Below, one piece after another: positions 25,120 through 33,640 of a DNA stretch of 54,217 nt. Both the position numbers and the translations under genes were made by a program. Position 1 is the stretch's first letter. Every line of letters begins with the position of its first letter. This DNA comes from Bacillota bacterium (lineage in GTDB: Bacteria; Bacillota; Limnochordia; Darwinibacteriales; Darwinibacteriaceae): the NCBI GenBank assembly GCA_012840725.1, contig DURQ01000001.1:1-54217 (forward strand). The letters are read 5' to 3'. The notes under the pieces were generated by a model, which made no database searches, had not been told where the DNA came from, and worked only from the letters and a program-made list of their open reading frames with translations.

Positions 25120-26763
25120 GTGATGACAAATGTGCCGCTGGTCGACGCACAATCCCAGGCCGAGCCTGCTTCGCGCCAGCTGCCCGAAGAAGAGATCGAC
25201 TTCGCAGAACTGCTGGCAAAGGCGCTTGGCTCGCAGCGGATGCCCAAGGAACCAAGCCGCACACGGCCAGCTGCTCAAGACTCTGGGGAAGCCAAGGAAG
25301 AGAGCGATGCCGATCCAAATGCCGAAGCAGAGGTATCCGGAATTGGCATGCCGGTGATGACTATCCTTCCAGTGATCCTGCCTATTAGGGGCAGTGAACT
25401 GCAGGAAGGGCTCGACGAAACAGGTCTTCAGCGGACAAACGCAGCAGGAGTAGGTACTCTGCCCGGTTCACGCCTAGCGATGGATCCCGTGTTCACACAG
25501 GACAGTGGAGAGATCGACGTTTTTCCATTGGGACAACCCCAAGCGGAAATGGGCGTGGCGGCCCAACAGCTCTTCCGGGTGCCAAACGCAGCTCCTGAGC
25601 AGCAGATCGACCAGGAACGGGCCGTCCTCGGCAACGCTTCTTCTGAGGAACTGCCGCCGGAAGTTCAACTTCCCCTTGAACCTGTTGACCTAAGGAGCCA
25701 GCGACAACCGCAAGCAGTACCGCAGACACAGACAGCTGAGAATGCGGTGGATGCAGAGATAGCGAATGTGGATCTGGCGTCCTCGGGCGGCCAGTCGGAA
25801 GCAGTCCCCCGGGAAGCGCTGCGGACCAGAGCTAGACAGCCTGAACGGCCAGAAGCAAAGGCAGAACCGCAGGTGGAACTGGAGAAGCCCGTCCACGCAA
25901 TGGACTCGGAGCGCTTTTCCTCTCCAGAGACCACAAGGATGACACCTGAGTCTTCCTCGAAGCGAGGATCTGCGGAAACGCCTGATATTAGGCTTGAGAG
26001 CCCGGGGCAGAAGGACAGGCAGGACGTTCCGAAGGCAGAACCGATGGAGGGGGAACCCGTTCACGATGCTGCCGAACCTGAGTTCAGCACAGCCACAGAT
26101 GCTGCGCCGGATCTCAAGGAATCGGAACTCGCCGACGAAGCCGTGAGCGCGGAAAAAGGGCAGCTGCGCCGAACCTCGGAGAAAGAGCAGGTTCAGCCGT
26201 CCAAAGGGCAGGCTCCAGTGGAGCGCAGAGTTCAGGAGGCTGGCCGGAGGGCGGAACAGCCCGTGATGCCTGCCGAACCTACCGCAGTTCAGGAGCAGTC
26301 GGCAGAGACTGTGGAGAAGCCGGCTCCCCTGCGCAGTTTTCTGGATCTGAGGCAGCCGGAGCAGTTGGTCTCCAAACTCGTTCGCACCATGGAGTCGCTT
26401 GTCACTGAAGAGCGAACCGAAGTGCGCATCGAACTGAAGCCTGAGCATTTGGGCGAAATGCGCATCAAACTGTCCATGGAACGAGGCATCATGGTGGCGG
26501 AGTTCATGGTTCAGGACAGAAGGGTTCAGGAACTGATTTCCGCACAGCTTCCGCAGCTCTATTCAGCTCTTCAGGAGCGGGGAACTGTCCTGGCCGATGT
26601 GATGATTGACATCGGACTTGGTCAGGAGGGCGCAGCCCAACGCGATCAGCACCAAAGTCGGAGCCCTGGCCGGGGTGGACAGATGCGGACCCAGCCGGAA
26701 TCCAGGACGGTCGGCCGGTACACCAGCGGTACCAGTTGGAACAGAGTGGATGTTCGAGTGTGA
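25120..26763 (+). CDS. fliK: Flagellar hook-length control protein FliK
   Basis: Secreted ruler that sets hook length and switches export specificity. 547 aa. Residues 1 to about 400 are acidic, low-complexity and rich in Pro, Gln and Glu, as usual for the ruler part. The C-terminal hook domain (about 405-490) has VRTMESLVTEERTEVRIEL and PEHLGEMRIKLSMERG. Only the C-terminal part gives a recognisable signature. The GTG start at 25120 is uncertain: the strong AAAGGAGGTGA at 25093-25103 is far from it, and in-frame ATT/ATC codons at 25105/25108 are better spaced. Confidence 0.87.
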   Translation: MMTNVPLVDAQSQAEPASRQLPEEEIDFAELLAKALGSQRMPKEPSRTRPAAQDSGEAKEESDADPNAEAEVSGIGMPVMTILPVILPIRGSELQEGLDETGLQRTNAAGVGTLPGSRLAMDPVFTQDSGEIDVFPLGQPQAEMGVAAQQLFRVPNAAPEQQIDQERAVLGNASSEELPPEVQLPLEPVDLRSQRQPQAVPQTQTAENAVDAEIANVDLASSGGQSEAVPREALRTRARQPERPEAKAEPQVELEKPVHAMDSERFSSPETTRMTPESSSKRGSAETPDIRLESPGQKDRQDVPKAEPMEGEPVHDAAEPEFSTATDAAPDLKESELADEAVSAEKGQLRRTSEKEQVQPSKGQAPVERRVQEAGRRAEQPVMPAEPTAVQEQSAETVEKPAPLRSFLDLRQPEQLVSKLVRTMESLVTEERTEVRIELKPEHLGEMRIKLSMERGIMVAEFMVQDRRVQELISAQLPQLYSALQERGTVLADVMIDIGLGQEGAAQRDQHQSRSPGRGGQMRTQPESRTVGRYTSGTSWNRVDVRV

Positions 26764-26776
26764 GGAGGTGAGATAG

Positions 26777-27223
26777 TTGTATGTGAACACTGTTGGCAGC
26801 GTGGACGATCTGCTCAGGCAGCGCAATGGCGAGGCAAAAGACTCCAGCAGGCTGGGTAAGGACGAGTTTCTCAAGCTTTTGATCACACAGCTCAAGCACC
26901 AAGACCCGGTGAACCCCGTAGATGACAAGGAGTTCATCGCTCAGCTTGCCCAGTTCAGCAGTCTCGAGCAGATGCAGAATCTCAACACCAATCTCAGTGA
27001 CATGATGATGGCCCAGCAGCAGCTTACCGCTCTCGGCCAGGCCATGCAGATGATCGGCAGAGAAGTGGAACTCTTCACCAAGGATGGTGAGAGCCTGTTC
27101 GGCACAGTGACCGGAGTGCAGTTCCGCAACGGTTGGCCGGAGATCATTGTAGGCGGCAAGCTCTACGATTTCACGGAAGTGGTGGCCATCAGGGAGGGAA
27201 CCAAGGATGGATCAGCAGTTTAA
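26777..27223 (+). CDS. flgD: Flagellar hook assembly scaffold FlgD
   Basis: Hook-capping scaffold. 148 aa, the short Gram-positive form. N-terminal SRLGKDEFLKLLITQLKHQDP and FIAQLAQFSSLEQMQNL are the FlgD signature. TTG 26777 follows GAGGAGGTGAG at 26762-26772; GTG 26783 is an alternative. It overlaps the next gene by 17 bases. Confidence 0.95.
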   Translation: MYVNTVGSVDDLLRQRNGEAKDSSRLGKDEFLKLLITQLKHQDPVNPVDDKEFIAQLAQFSSLEQMQNLNTNLSDMMMAQQQLTALGQAMQMIGREVELFTKDGESLFGTVTGVQFRNGWPEIIVGGKLYDFTEVVAIREGTKDGSAV

Positions 27224-27590
27224 GATCCCTCGCGTATTGCCCGTTCAGCAACCGCAGACGACCAGGCAGCCGGGAAGAACGTCGGGAAAACCCACCGAGT
27301 CTTTTGCTCAGGTCCTGGAAAGCAAGCTTCAGCAGCCAGCGCTCAAGTTTTCTGCCCATGCTGCCAAGCGCCTCGAGTCTCGCGGCATCCGTTTGACTGA
27401 TGACCAGCTGAACACATTGGAAGAAGCTGTTGAGAAAGCGAGGAAGAAAGGCGGGAGAGATACACTCATCCTCCTGGGCGATGTGGCCTTGGTGGTTAGT
27501 GTGGTCAACCGCACCGTGATAACCGCGATCGATGGGGAAAGCCTCAAAGAAAACGTGTTTACCCAGATCGACAGCGCCGTGATAACCTGA
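27207..27590 (+). CDS. Flagellar operon protein of the TIGR02530 type
   Basis: 127 aa. The part from about 47 onward (FSAHAAKRLESRGIRLTD) matches the small flagellar operon protein family that sits between flgD and flgE in many Firmicutes and spirochaetes; function is unclear. The N-terminal 40 residues are Pro/Gln-rich. ATG 27207 follows AGGGAGGG and overlaps flgD. Confidence 0.85.
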   Translation: MDQQFKIPRVLPVQQPQTTRQPGRTSGKPTESFAQVLESKLQQPALKFSAHAAKRLESRGIRLTDDQLNTLEEAVEKARKKGGRDTLILLGDVALVVSVVNRTVITAIDGESLKENVFTQIDSAVIT

Positions 27591-27607
27591 AACTAAAGAA
27601 CACATAA

Positions 27608-27658
27608 AGGGCTGGACCCCTCAGGGGAGCCCTCCCCCACTGAACGATTGACGTGGGG
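27608..27658 (+). other. Two adjacent RNA hairpins before flgE
   Basis: Hairpin 1: AGGGCT (27608-27613) with AGCCCT (27628-27633), enclosing CCCC (27617-27620) / GGGG (27624-27627) and a 3-base loop. Hairpin 2: CCCCAC (27635-27640) with GTGGGG (27653-27658), 12-base loop. There is no T-tract, so it is not a canonical terminator. The GGGG of the first could pair instead with the CCCC of the second. It lies 21 bases before the flgE ATG. Confidence 0.6.
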
Positions 27659-27679
27659 TTGAAGGGAGGACAAGTATAT

Positions 27680-29152
27680 ATGTTGCGTGCAATGTTCGCC
27701 GGCGTATCTGGCCTGAAGGTTCACCAGACGCGCTTGGACGTCATTGGCAACAACATTGCCAATGTGAACACCGCGGGGTACAAGGCTTCGCGGGCTACTT
27801 TCCAGGAGATGCTCAGCCAGACGATCCGCGGTGCGACCGCACCAACCGACGCAAGGGGCGGCAGCAACCCGCTCCAGGTCGGTCTCGGCGTGCAGCTCGG
27901 GTCCATCGATGTTAAGCACACACAGGGCAACACTCAGACAACAGGTTATGGAACCGATCTCGCCATAGAAGGCGATGGGTTCTTTGTTCTGGGAGAAGGC
28001 GAGAACCGCGTCTACACCAGAGCTGGCATCTTTGGTCTGGACAATGGAACAGAAGGCAACTTGGTTTCGCTTGTTAACGGGCAGAGGGTACTGGGTTATA
28101 AAGCCGATCAAGACGGCATCATCGACCCAAACGGACCTCTGCAGTCGCTTTACATCTCCGCGATGGAGACAATCACCCCCAAAGCCACCGACCGGGTCTA
28201 CTTCGGGGGGAACCTTGACTCTCGTACCACACCGGGTACGAACGTTCCAAGGACGATCCAGGTGTATGACTCAAGGGGAGGTCAGCACACCCTTGAGATC
28301 GGTCTGACGTATCAAGGCGAAAACACGTGGGCATGGACTGCCAAGTGGCAGGTCGTGAGCAACCGCATTCCGGTCAGCGAAGCCGGCGACATAGTGTCTG
28401 GCCAGGAGTACACGGTGGAGCACAACGATGATCTTTGGGAGCTCAAGAATGGCAATGGCACTGTTGCGGTTAGCCAGGACGGTGTCCAGTGGCGCGTTGG
28501 AAATAATCCCAACGCTGGTTACCAGTTCGAATTTGTCGGCGCTCTGGAAGCGGGCTCGACTGTGATTGTGTCACAGGACTCAGGAAGCCTGCTCCTGACC
28601 CAGACTCAAACTCTGCAGCAAAATGGGACGATCAAGTTCAACGAGAATGGGATTATCAAACAAGTCAATGGCAGCCAGATCACGTTCAACCCGGCGAACT
28701 CACAGGCAATGGAGATAGATCTGGACTTCACCCAGTTCACCCAGTATGCTGATACCTTCACTGGCAAGTTCCTGAGCCAGAATGGCTACACCAGCGGTGC
28801 ACTTGAAAGCTTTGCCATAGACCAAAATGGGGTGATCGTGGGCAGCTTCTCCAACGGTCTTACCAGGCCTTTGGGCCAGATTGCTTTGGCGAAATTTGCG
28901 AACCCGGGCGGCCTCCTGCGGTCGGGATCCACGATGTTTGTGGAGAGTGCCAACTCGGGTACAGCCCAGATCGCTTCGGCGGGAGTACCCGGCTATGGAA
29001 CCATTTCACCGGGCGCCTTGGAAATGTCCAACGTTGACCTGGGCGAGGAATTCACCGAGATGATCATCACCCAGAGAGGCTTCCAGGCCAACTCGCGGAT
29101 CATCACGACCTCCGATGAGATACTGGCGGAGCTGGTAAACCTGAAACGGTAA
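27680..29152 (+). CDS. flgE: Flagellar hook protein FlgE
   Basis: Major subunit of the hook, the universal joint. 490 aa. N-terminal MLRAMFAGVSGLKVHQTRLD with NNIANVNTAGYKAS, the FlgE/F/G core LAIEGDGFFVL, and the C-terminal ALEMSNVDLGEEFTEMIITQRGFQANSR. ATG 27680 follows GGGAGG; 27653 is an open-frame start only. It lies between two strong RNA hairpins. Confidence 0.96.
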   Translation: MLRAMFAGVSGLKVHQTRLDVIGNNIANVNTAGYKASRATFQEMLSQTIRGATAPTDARGGSNPLQVGLGVQLGSIDVKHTQGNTQTTGYGTDLAIEGDGFFVLGEGENRVYTRAGIFGLDNGTEGNLVSLVNGQRVLGYKADQDGIIDPNGPLQSLYISAMETITPKATDRVYFGGNLDSRTTPGTNVPRTIQVYDSRGGQHTLEIGLTYQGENTWAWTAKWQVVSNRIPVSEAGDIVSGQEYTVEHNDDLWELKNGNGTVAVSQDGVQWRVGNNPNAGYQFEFVGALEAGSTVIVSQDSGSLLLTQTQTLQQNGTIKFNENGIIKQVNGSQITFNPANSQAMEIDLDFTQFTQYADTFTGKFLSQNGYTSGALESFAIDQNGVIVGSFSNGLTRPLGQIALAKFANPGGLLRSGSTMFVESANSGTAQIASAGVPGYGTISPGALEMSNVDLGEEFTEMIITQRGFQANSRIITTSDEILAELVNLKR

Positions 29153-29169
29153 AGTGGGCGTAAGTAGGC

Positions 29170-29189
29170 GGGGCTGCATCTGCAGCCCC
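29170..29189 (+). other. Strong hairpin between flgE and motA
   Basis: GGGGCTGCATCTGCAGCCCC: GGGGCTGC paired with GCAGCCCC, 4-base loop. It lies 18 bases after the flgE stop and 33 before motA, with no T-tract. Likely an RNA 3'-end stabiliser or processing/attenuation site; role inferred only. Confidence 0.55.
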
Positions 29190-29221
29190 ACCCGTCCATG
29201 AAGAGAATGGGGTGCAGGCAC

Positions 29222-30034
29222 ATGGATTTGGTAACGATATTGGGCCTCCTGATGGGGCTGGGCTTGATGGTATTCGCCATCTTCCTGGAAGGCGACATCC
29301 GGATGTACTGGAGCTTGTCCAGCCTTCTGATCGTTTTCGGTGGCACCTTTGCTTCAGTCATGGTGAACTTTTCCATGAAAGAGGTGCTAAGCGTCTTACC
29401 TCTGCTCAGGGTGGCGTTTTCCCGTAAGCGCAGCGACAGTGCGCAGATTATCGAGACGCTCGTTGAATTCGCCGAGGTCTCTCGCCGTGAAGGCCTGCTA
29501 GCCCTGGAAGAAAGAGCCCAAGCAACCAATGAACCATTTCTCCAAAAAGGTATTCAGCTGGTGGTGGACGGGACAGACGCAGAATTGGTGCGGAACATCA
29601 TGGAGATCGAGCTCTATTTCCTCGAAGAGCGGCACCGCATCGGTCAGCGGATCTTCGAACAGATGGGTGCTTGGTCGCCAGCGTACGGCATGATCGGTAC
29701 TCTGATCGGTCTCATCGCCATGCTTGGGCAGCTGGATGACCCCGACCAAGTAGGTATCGGCATGGCCGTGGCGCTGATCACCACTCTCTACGGTGCCGTT
29801 GCGTCGAACCTGATCTTCCTGCCCATTGCCGGAAAGCTGAAGCTGAAAAGCGATGAAGAGGTTTTGATGAAGCAGGTGATGATCGAAGGCATTCTTTCCA
29901 TCCAGGCAGGGGAGAACCCGAGGATTGTAGAAGAAAAGCTGAAGTCGTTCCTCTCGCCTGGCGAAAGAGAAGCAGCCGAAAAGGAGCGCAGTAAAGCACG
30001 GGCCTCCACCGAAGGGGTGACCGTGAATGCGTAA
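29222..30034 (+). CDS. motA: Flagellar motor stator protein MotA
   Basis: Ion-channel stator subunit. 270 aa with four membrane helices (about 2-25, 30-50, 150-170, 180-200) and the large cytoplasmic loop after the second helix (RVAFSRKRSDSAQIIETLVEFAEVSRREGLLALE) that contacts FliG. The conserved motif is APAYGMIGTLIGL-like (SPAYGMIGTLIGLIAML). ATG 29222 follows GGGGTG; the frame is open from 29198. It overlaps motB by 8 bases. Confidence 0.95.
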   Translation: MDLVTILGLLMGLGLMVFAIFLEGDIRMYWSLSSLLIVFGGTFASVMVNFSMKEVLSVLPLLRVAFSRKRSDSAQIIETLVEFAEVSRREGLLALEERAQATNEPFLQKGIQLVVDGTDAELVRNIMEIELYFLEERHRIGQRIFEQMGAWSPAYGMIGTLIGLIAMLGQLDDPDQVGIGMAVALITTLYGAVASNLIFLPIAGKLKLKSDEEVLMKQVMIEGILSIQAGENPRIVEEKLKSFLSPGEREAAEKERSKARASTEGVTVNA

Positions 30035-30737
30035 AAGGCAGAGAGACGACTCGCCACCAGCGGCTTCTTGGCTTACCACTTACTCCGACATGATGTCTCT
30101 CCTGCTGGCTTTTTTCGTTCTGCTGTTCACTTTCTCTTCTCTGGACGTGGAAAAGTTCTCGTCTGTAATGGCCGCTTTTCAGCAGTATGTGGGCATCTTC
30201 TCCCCTGGTGAGGCACCCTTGGATCGGCCGGGAGACACCCCCTTTGACTTTTCTGACTTAGGTGTGAGCCAGCTGACTTCGGTCTATGAGCAGTTGAGGG
30301 AACTGGTGGAAGCCGAAGGCCTGTCCGATGTGCAGCTGGAGCTGCAGGAACGCGGCCTTATCGTTCGCTTTGCAGAGCAGGTTTTCTTCGACTTGGGTGA
30401 AGCCACACTCAAACCGGAAGCCATGACAGCCCTTAGGAAGATCGCCCCCGTTTTGAAAGAACTGCCCAACGCGCTGCGGGTGGAAGGGCACACTGACAAC
30501 TGGCCGATCCGGACCGAGCGGTTTCCGTCGAACTGGGAACTGAGCGTGCATCGAGCGACCAACGTCGTGCGGTTCCTCATCGAAGAACAGGGGTTTGACC
30601 CAGACCGCCTGTCTGCGGCCGGGTACGCGGAATACCGTCCCATCAGGCCCAATGACACAGCTGAGAACCGTGCTGTGAACCGCCGGGTCGACATTGTGAT
30701 CCTTAACATCGACCTCTGGGATTTTGAACCGAACTAA
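30027..30737 (+). CDS. motB: Flagellar motor stator protein MotB
   Basis: Peptidoglycan-anchored stator partner of MotA. 236 aa: one membrane helix (about 15-37) with the protonatable Asp21 in TYSDMMSLLLAF, a plug region, and an OmpA-like domain (about 110-225) with VEGHTDNWPI and NRAVNRRVDI. Overlaps motA by 8 bases. The location of motAB inside the main operon is clostridial rather than Bacillus-like. Whether the channel uses H+ or Na+ cannot be decided from the motif. Confidence 0.95.
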   Translation: MRKRQRDDSPPAASWLTTYSDMMSLLLAFFVLLFTFSSLDVEKFSSVMAAFQQYVGIFSPGEAPLDRPGDTPFDFSDLGVSQLTSVYEQLRELVEAEGLSDVQLELQERGLIVRFAEQVFFDLGEATLKPEAMTALRKIAPVLKELPNALRVEGHTDNWPIRTERFPSNWELSVHRATNVVRFLIEEQGFDPDRLSAAGYAEYRPIRPNDTAENRAVNRRVDIVILNIDLWDFEPN

Positions 30738-30751
30738 GAGGAGGCTTGAGC

Positions 30752-31216
30752 ATGGCCAAGAAAGTGGAAGTCGATCTAAAACTGCTAATCGTTGCCGTTG
30801 CCTTGGTGATCCTGGCCACGGTGGGAAGTGCCTTTACCACATACTTGATCTTCCGCGGCAATACGGCTCAGGCGCCTCAGAGCGAAGAAGCAAAAGCTGC
30901 CTCTAAAGAACTCGGCCCTACGTTCGAGTTGGGAGAGTTCACGCTCAACCTCCTGTCATCACCCAATCAGCGCCGCTACATCCGCACCCAGGTTGTGCTG
31001 GAAGCGGAAAACAAGAAAGTCGTCGAAGAACTGGAGAAAAGGAAGCCCCAGATCCGCGATTCAGTGATCACCATCATCCGGTCCAAGACTGCCGAAGAAC
31101 TGAGCACCCAAGCTGGCATGGAGTCACTGCGGCTTGATATCCTCCACGCCACGAACGCGGTGGTCGCCAAAGGCGAGGTCACGGATGTGTTCTTCATCGA
31201 CTTGATCATCCAGTGA
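30752..31216 (+). CDS. fliL: Flagellar basal-body-associated protein FliL
   Basis: Single-pass inner-membrane protein that supports stator function. 154 aa: membrane helix about 10-33, then the extracytoplasmic stomatin-like domain (LGEFTLNLLSSPNQRRYIRTQVVLE...). ATG 30752 is chosen because GAGGAGG at 30738-30744 is 7 bases upstream; TTG 30746 is too close to it. The gap to fliN is only 20 bases, so fliM is absent. Confidence 0.93.
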   Translation: MAKKVEVDLKLLIVAVALVILATVGSAFTTYLIFRGNTAQAPQSEEAKAASKELGPTFELGEFTLNLLSSPNQRRYIRTQVVLEAENKKVVEELEKRKPQIRDSVITIIRSKTAEELSTQAGMESLRLDILHATNAVVAKGEVTDVFFIDLIIQ

Positions 31217-31236
31217 CCTAGAGAAGGGGTGATCCC

Positions 31237-31593
31237 ATGGCAAAGACCAAAGGCAGCAGCTCTCTTGTGAAGGGTGAAGAGGTGGCCGTAAGCAGGGCCG
31301 TGTTTACCCCGATCGGAGAGCTTTCACAGCTGGACAAAGAACAGGGTCTGCACCTTCTGGAAGACATAGAACTGACGATTACCGTAGAGCTCGGGCGCAC
31401 CACCATGACCCTCCAGGAGATCCTGGAGCTGAAACCTCAGTCCGTGATCGAGCTGGAGAGCCTGGCGGGAGAACCCGTCGATGTCTATGTTAACGACAGC
31501 AGGGTAGCTCGCGGAGAAGTCGTCGTCCTCGATGACAACTTTGGTGTCCGGATCCTGGAAATACTGCCCAAGGCACAGCGGCTGCGGGAGTGA
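31237..31593 (+). CDS. fliN: Flagellar motor switch protein FliN
   Basis: C-ring subunit. 118 aa: an N-terminal 38-residue tail and a SpoA/FliN domain (about 45-115) with the usual VELGRTTMTLQEILELKPQSVIEL and VYVNDSRVARGEVVVLDDNFGVRI. It lacks the CheC-phosphatase-like N-terminal domain of Bacillus FliY and lacks the LSQxEIDALL motif that binds CheY-P, so it is a plain FliN. Starts 20 bases after fliL with GAAGGGGTG. Normally fliM lies between fliL and fliN/Y; it is missing here. Confidence 0.93.
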   Translation: MAKTKGSSSLVKGEEVAVSRAVFTPIGELSQLDKEQGLHLLEDIELTITVELGRTTMTLQEILELKPQSVIELESLAGEPVDVYVNDSRVARGEVVVLDDNFGVRILEILPKAQRLRE

Positions 31594-31599
31594 CCTGCC

Positions 31600-31872
31600 A
31601 TGGATCTGGAGATGATCTGGGGGCTGGTTAGGGTCGTTGTGGCTTTGGCAATAGTCCTGCCCCTTACCATTCTGGCGGCACGCTGGTATGGGAGAAGGCA
31701 AGTGGGTGGGCAGAATCTGCGCATAAAAGAAGTCCTCTCCTTGGGCACAAACCGCGCTCTTTACCTTGTGGAGTGGGGGGACAAGCAGCTCCTGCTCGGC
31801 GTAACTGCGCAGAGCATCACGGTGCTTGGGGAGCAGCAGCCGCAAACAGACCATGAGGAGGTCCCCGAATAA
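31600..31872 (+). CDS. fliO: Flagellar export protein FliO (FliZ)
   Basis: 90 aa with one N-terminal membrane helix (about 6-27) and a short cytoplasmic domain (LRIKEVLSLGTNRALYLVEWGDKQLLLGVTAQSITVLGE), as in FliO. FliO aids assembly of FliP. It starts 6 bases after fliN; the stop abuts the fliP ATG. Confidence 0.9.
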   Translation: MDLEMIWGLVRVVVALAIVLPLTILAARWYGRRQVGGQNLRIKEVLSLGTNRALYLVEWGDKQLLLGVTAQSITVLGEQQPQTDHEEVPE

Positions 31873-32571
31873 ATGGGCTTTTTGCAGACCACCATTCCCT
31901 TTCCCAGCGTTGATATTGGACTGGGAATCGCCGAGAGTCCGGGGGACGTGGCCGTCACCCTGCAGGTGCTCCTTCTTCTTACCATCCTCACCCTGGCACC
32001 TGCCATCCTTGTACTGCTAACGTCGTTCACGCGCACAGTTATCGTCCTATCTCTTATCCGCAACGCGCTGGGCACGAACCAGGTCCCGCCCAATCAGGTC
32101 CTGATCGGGCTTGCTTTGTTTTTGACCGCTTTTGTGATGGCGCCCACCTTCGGGGCAGTGTACACCGATGCCCTGCTGCCCTATCTCAACGGAGAGCTGT
32201 CGCTGGAAGACATGTGGACGGGAGGCCTTCAGCCGCTGCGAGACTTCATGCTGCGCAATACCAGGGAAAAGGACCTAGAGATGTTCATCGCCCTGCGTGG
32301 GCAGGAAAGACCGCAGACGCCCGATGATGTGGACACCCTGACCCTGATCCCTGCCTTTGTCATTTCTGAGTTGAAAACCGCCTTTCAACTCGGTTTCGTG
32401 ATCTTCATTCCTTTCCTCGTGATCGACATGGTAGTTGCCTCCACGCTTATGGGGATGGGGATGATGATGCTGCCGCCGATCATGATCTCGCTCCCGTTTA
32501 AGCTGCTGCTTTTCGTACTGGTGGATGGCTGGCACCTGATCGTGCGTTCACTGCTTGCCAGCTTCATGTAA
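31873..32571 (+). CDS. fliP: Flagellar export gate protein FliP
   Basis: Core of the export gate. 232 aa with a hydrophobic N-terminus (about 25-53), [38 protein letters not shown] and the C-terminal [20 protein letters not shown]-type membrane segments. Starts immediately after the fliO stop. Order fliO-P-Q-R-flhB-A is standard. Confidence 0.96.
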   Translation: MGFLQTTIPFPSVDIGLGIAESPGDVAVTLQVLLLLTILTLAPAILVLLTSFTRTVIVLSLIRNALGTNQVPPNQVLIGLALFLTAFVMAPTFGAVYTDALLPYLNGELSLEDMWTGGLQPLRDFMLRNTREKDLEMFIALRGQERPQTPDDVDTLTLIPAFVISELKTAFQLGFVIFIPFLVIDMVVASTLMGMGMMMLPPIMISLPFKLLLFVLVDGWHLIVRSLLASFM

Positions 32572-32582
32572 GAGGTGGTTCC

Positions 32583-32852
32583 ATGACCGATCAAACCGTT
32601 ATGACTATTGCCAGAGAAGCGGTTTTGACCATCCTGCTGGTGGCAGGCCCTGCCCTAGGCATCGGCATGCTGGTCGGTCTTGTGGTGAGCATTTTTCAGG
32701 CCACTACCCAGATCCAGGAGCAGACTCTCACCTTCATCCCCAAGATCGTGGCTGTACTGGTGTCCCTGGTCATTTTCGGGCCTTGGATGATCAGGCGTTT
32801 GGTGGATTTTGCCGAAAGGCTCCTGAGCGAGCTGCCCTCATTTGTTAGGTAG
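32583..32852 (+). CDS. fliQ: Flagellar export gate protein FliQ
   Basis: Small gate component. 89 aa, two membrane helices (about 12-38 and 50-72), with the family motif VVSIFQATTQIQEQTLTFIPK. ATG 32583 follows AAGAGGTGG. Confidence 0.96.
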   Translation: MTDQTVMTIAREAVLTILLVAGPALGIGMLVGLVVSIFQATTQIQEQTLTFIPKIVAVLVSLVIFGPWMIRRLVDFAERLLSELPSFVR

Positions 32853-32866
32853 GGGAGGTCGCGGCG

Positions 32867-33640
32867 TTGATATCCATCACAGACTTCGTCCGCTTCTCCC
32901 TGTGTTCTATACGGCTGGCCACCTTTTTCGCGGCCACGCCTTTGTTCAACATGAGGAACGTGCCCATCCTGGTCAGGCTGGGCTTTTCCGCGCTCTGCGC
33001 CCTCACTGTTTTGCCACAGCTTGACGCCCAGTGGGACGTTACCTCCTGGTCGGTTCTTGCTGTTCTGACCCTCCATGAAGTGGCCGTCGGCCTGCTTATG
33101 GCATTTATCGTGATCATGATCTTTTCCATCGTCACCTTCGCGGGGCATTTCGTTGATGTGCCTCTGGGTTTTTCCATGGCCTCAGTATTTGACCCTTCCC
33201 TCGGCGGGCAGGTACCCGTCTTTTCTCAGTTCTACCATGTGCTGGCAGTCCTGATTTTCCTTGGGATGGACGCCCATCTCTGGGTGATCCAGGCCGTGCA
33301 GAGGTCTTTTGAGGTGATTCCCTTTGGTAGCGGGTTGCGGTTGGAACCAAGTTTCGAGCTCTTTGCCAGCCTCACGGCCCAGATGTTTGTCATCGGGTTG
33401 AGGATCGCCCTGCCGGCTATGGCAACCATCCTCCTCGCCGATATCGGCCTGGGGATCGTCATCCGGGCAGTGCCCCAGATCAACGTCTTTGTACTCGGCT
33501 TTCCCATCAAGATCATGGTGGGATTGGCGATCGTGCTGCTGTCCATACCGGCGGTGGTGCACATCATCACCCAGCTTTTCACACCTGACGGGCTACTCTT
33601 CCGTTACCTTCATGAGCTGCTGGCTCTGGGGGGGAGTTAA
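32867..33640 (+). CDS. fliR: Flagellar export gate protein FliR
   Basis: Export gate protein. 257 aa with about six membrane helices and family motifs RLATFFAATPLFN and FSMASVFDPSLGGQVPVFSQF. The TTG start (32867) follows AGGGGAGG. Ends with GGGGGGAG that serves as the site for the abutting flhB. Confidence 0.94.
   Translation: MISITDFVRFSLCSIRLATFFAATPLFNMRNVPILVRLGFSALCALTVLPQLDAQWDVTSWSVLAVLTLHEVAVGLLMAFIVIMIFSIVTFAGHFVDVPLGFSMASVFDPSLGGQVPVFSQFYHVLAVLIFLGMDAHLWVIQAVQRSFEVIPFGSGLRLEPSFELFASLTAQMFVIGLRIALPAMATILLADIGLGIVIRAVPQINVFVLGFPIKIMVGLAIVLLSIPAVVHIITQLFTPDGLLFRYLHELLALGGS

Noticed and set aside
31237-31593. FliY (CheC-phosphatase fused to FliN)
   Set aside because: At 118 aa it holds only the SpoA domain; there is no room for a CheC-type domain and no CheY-P binding motif.
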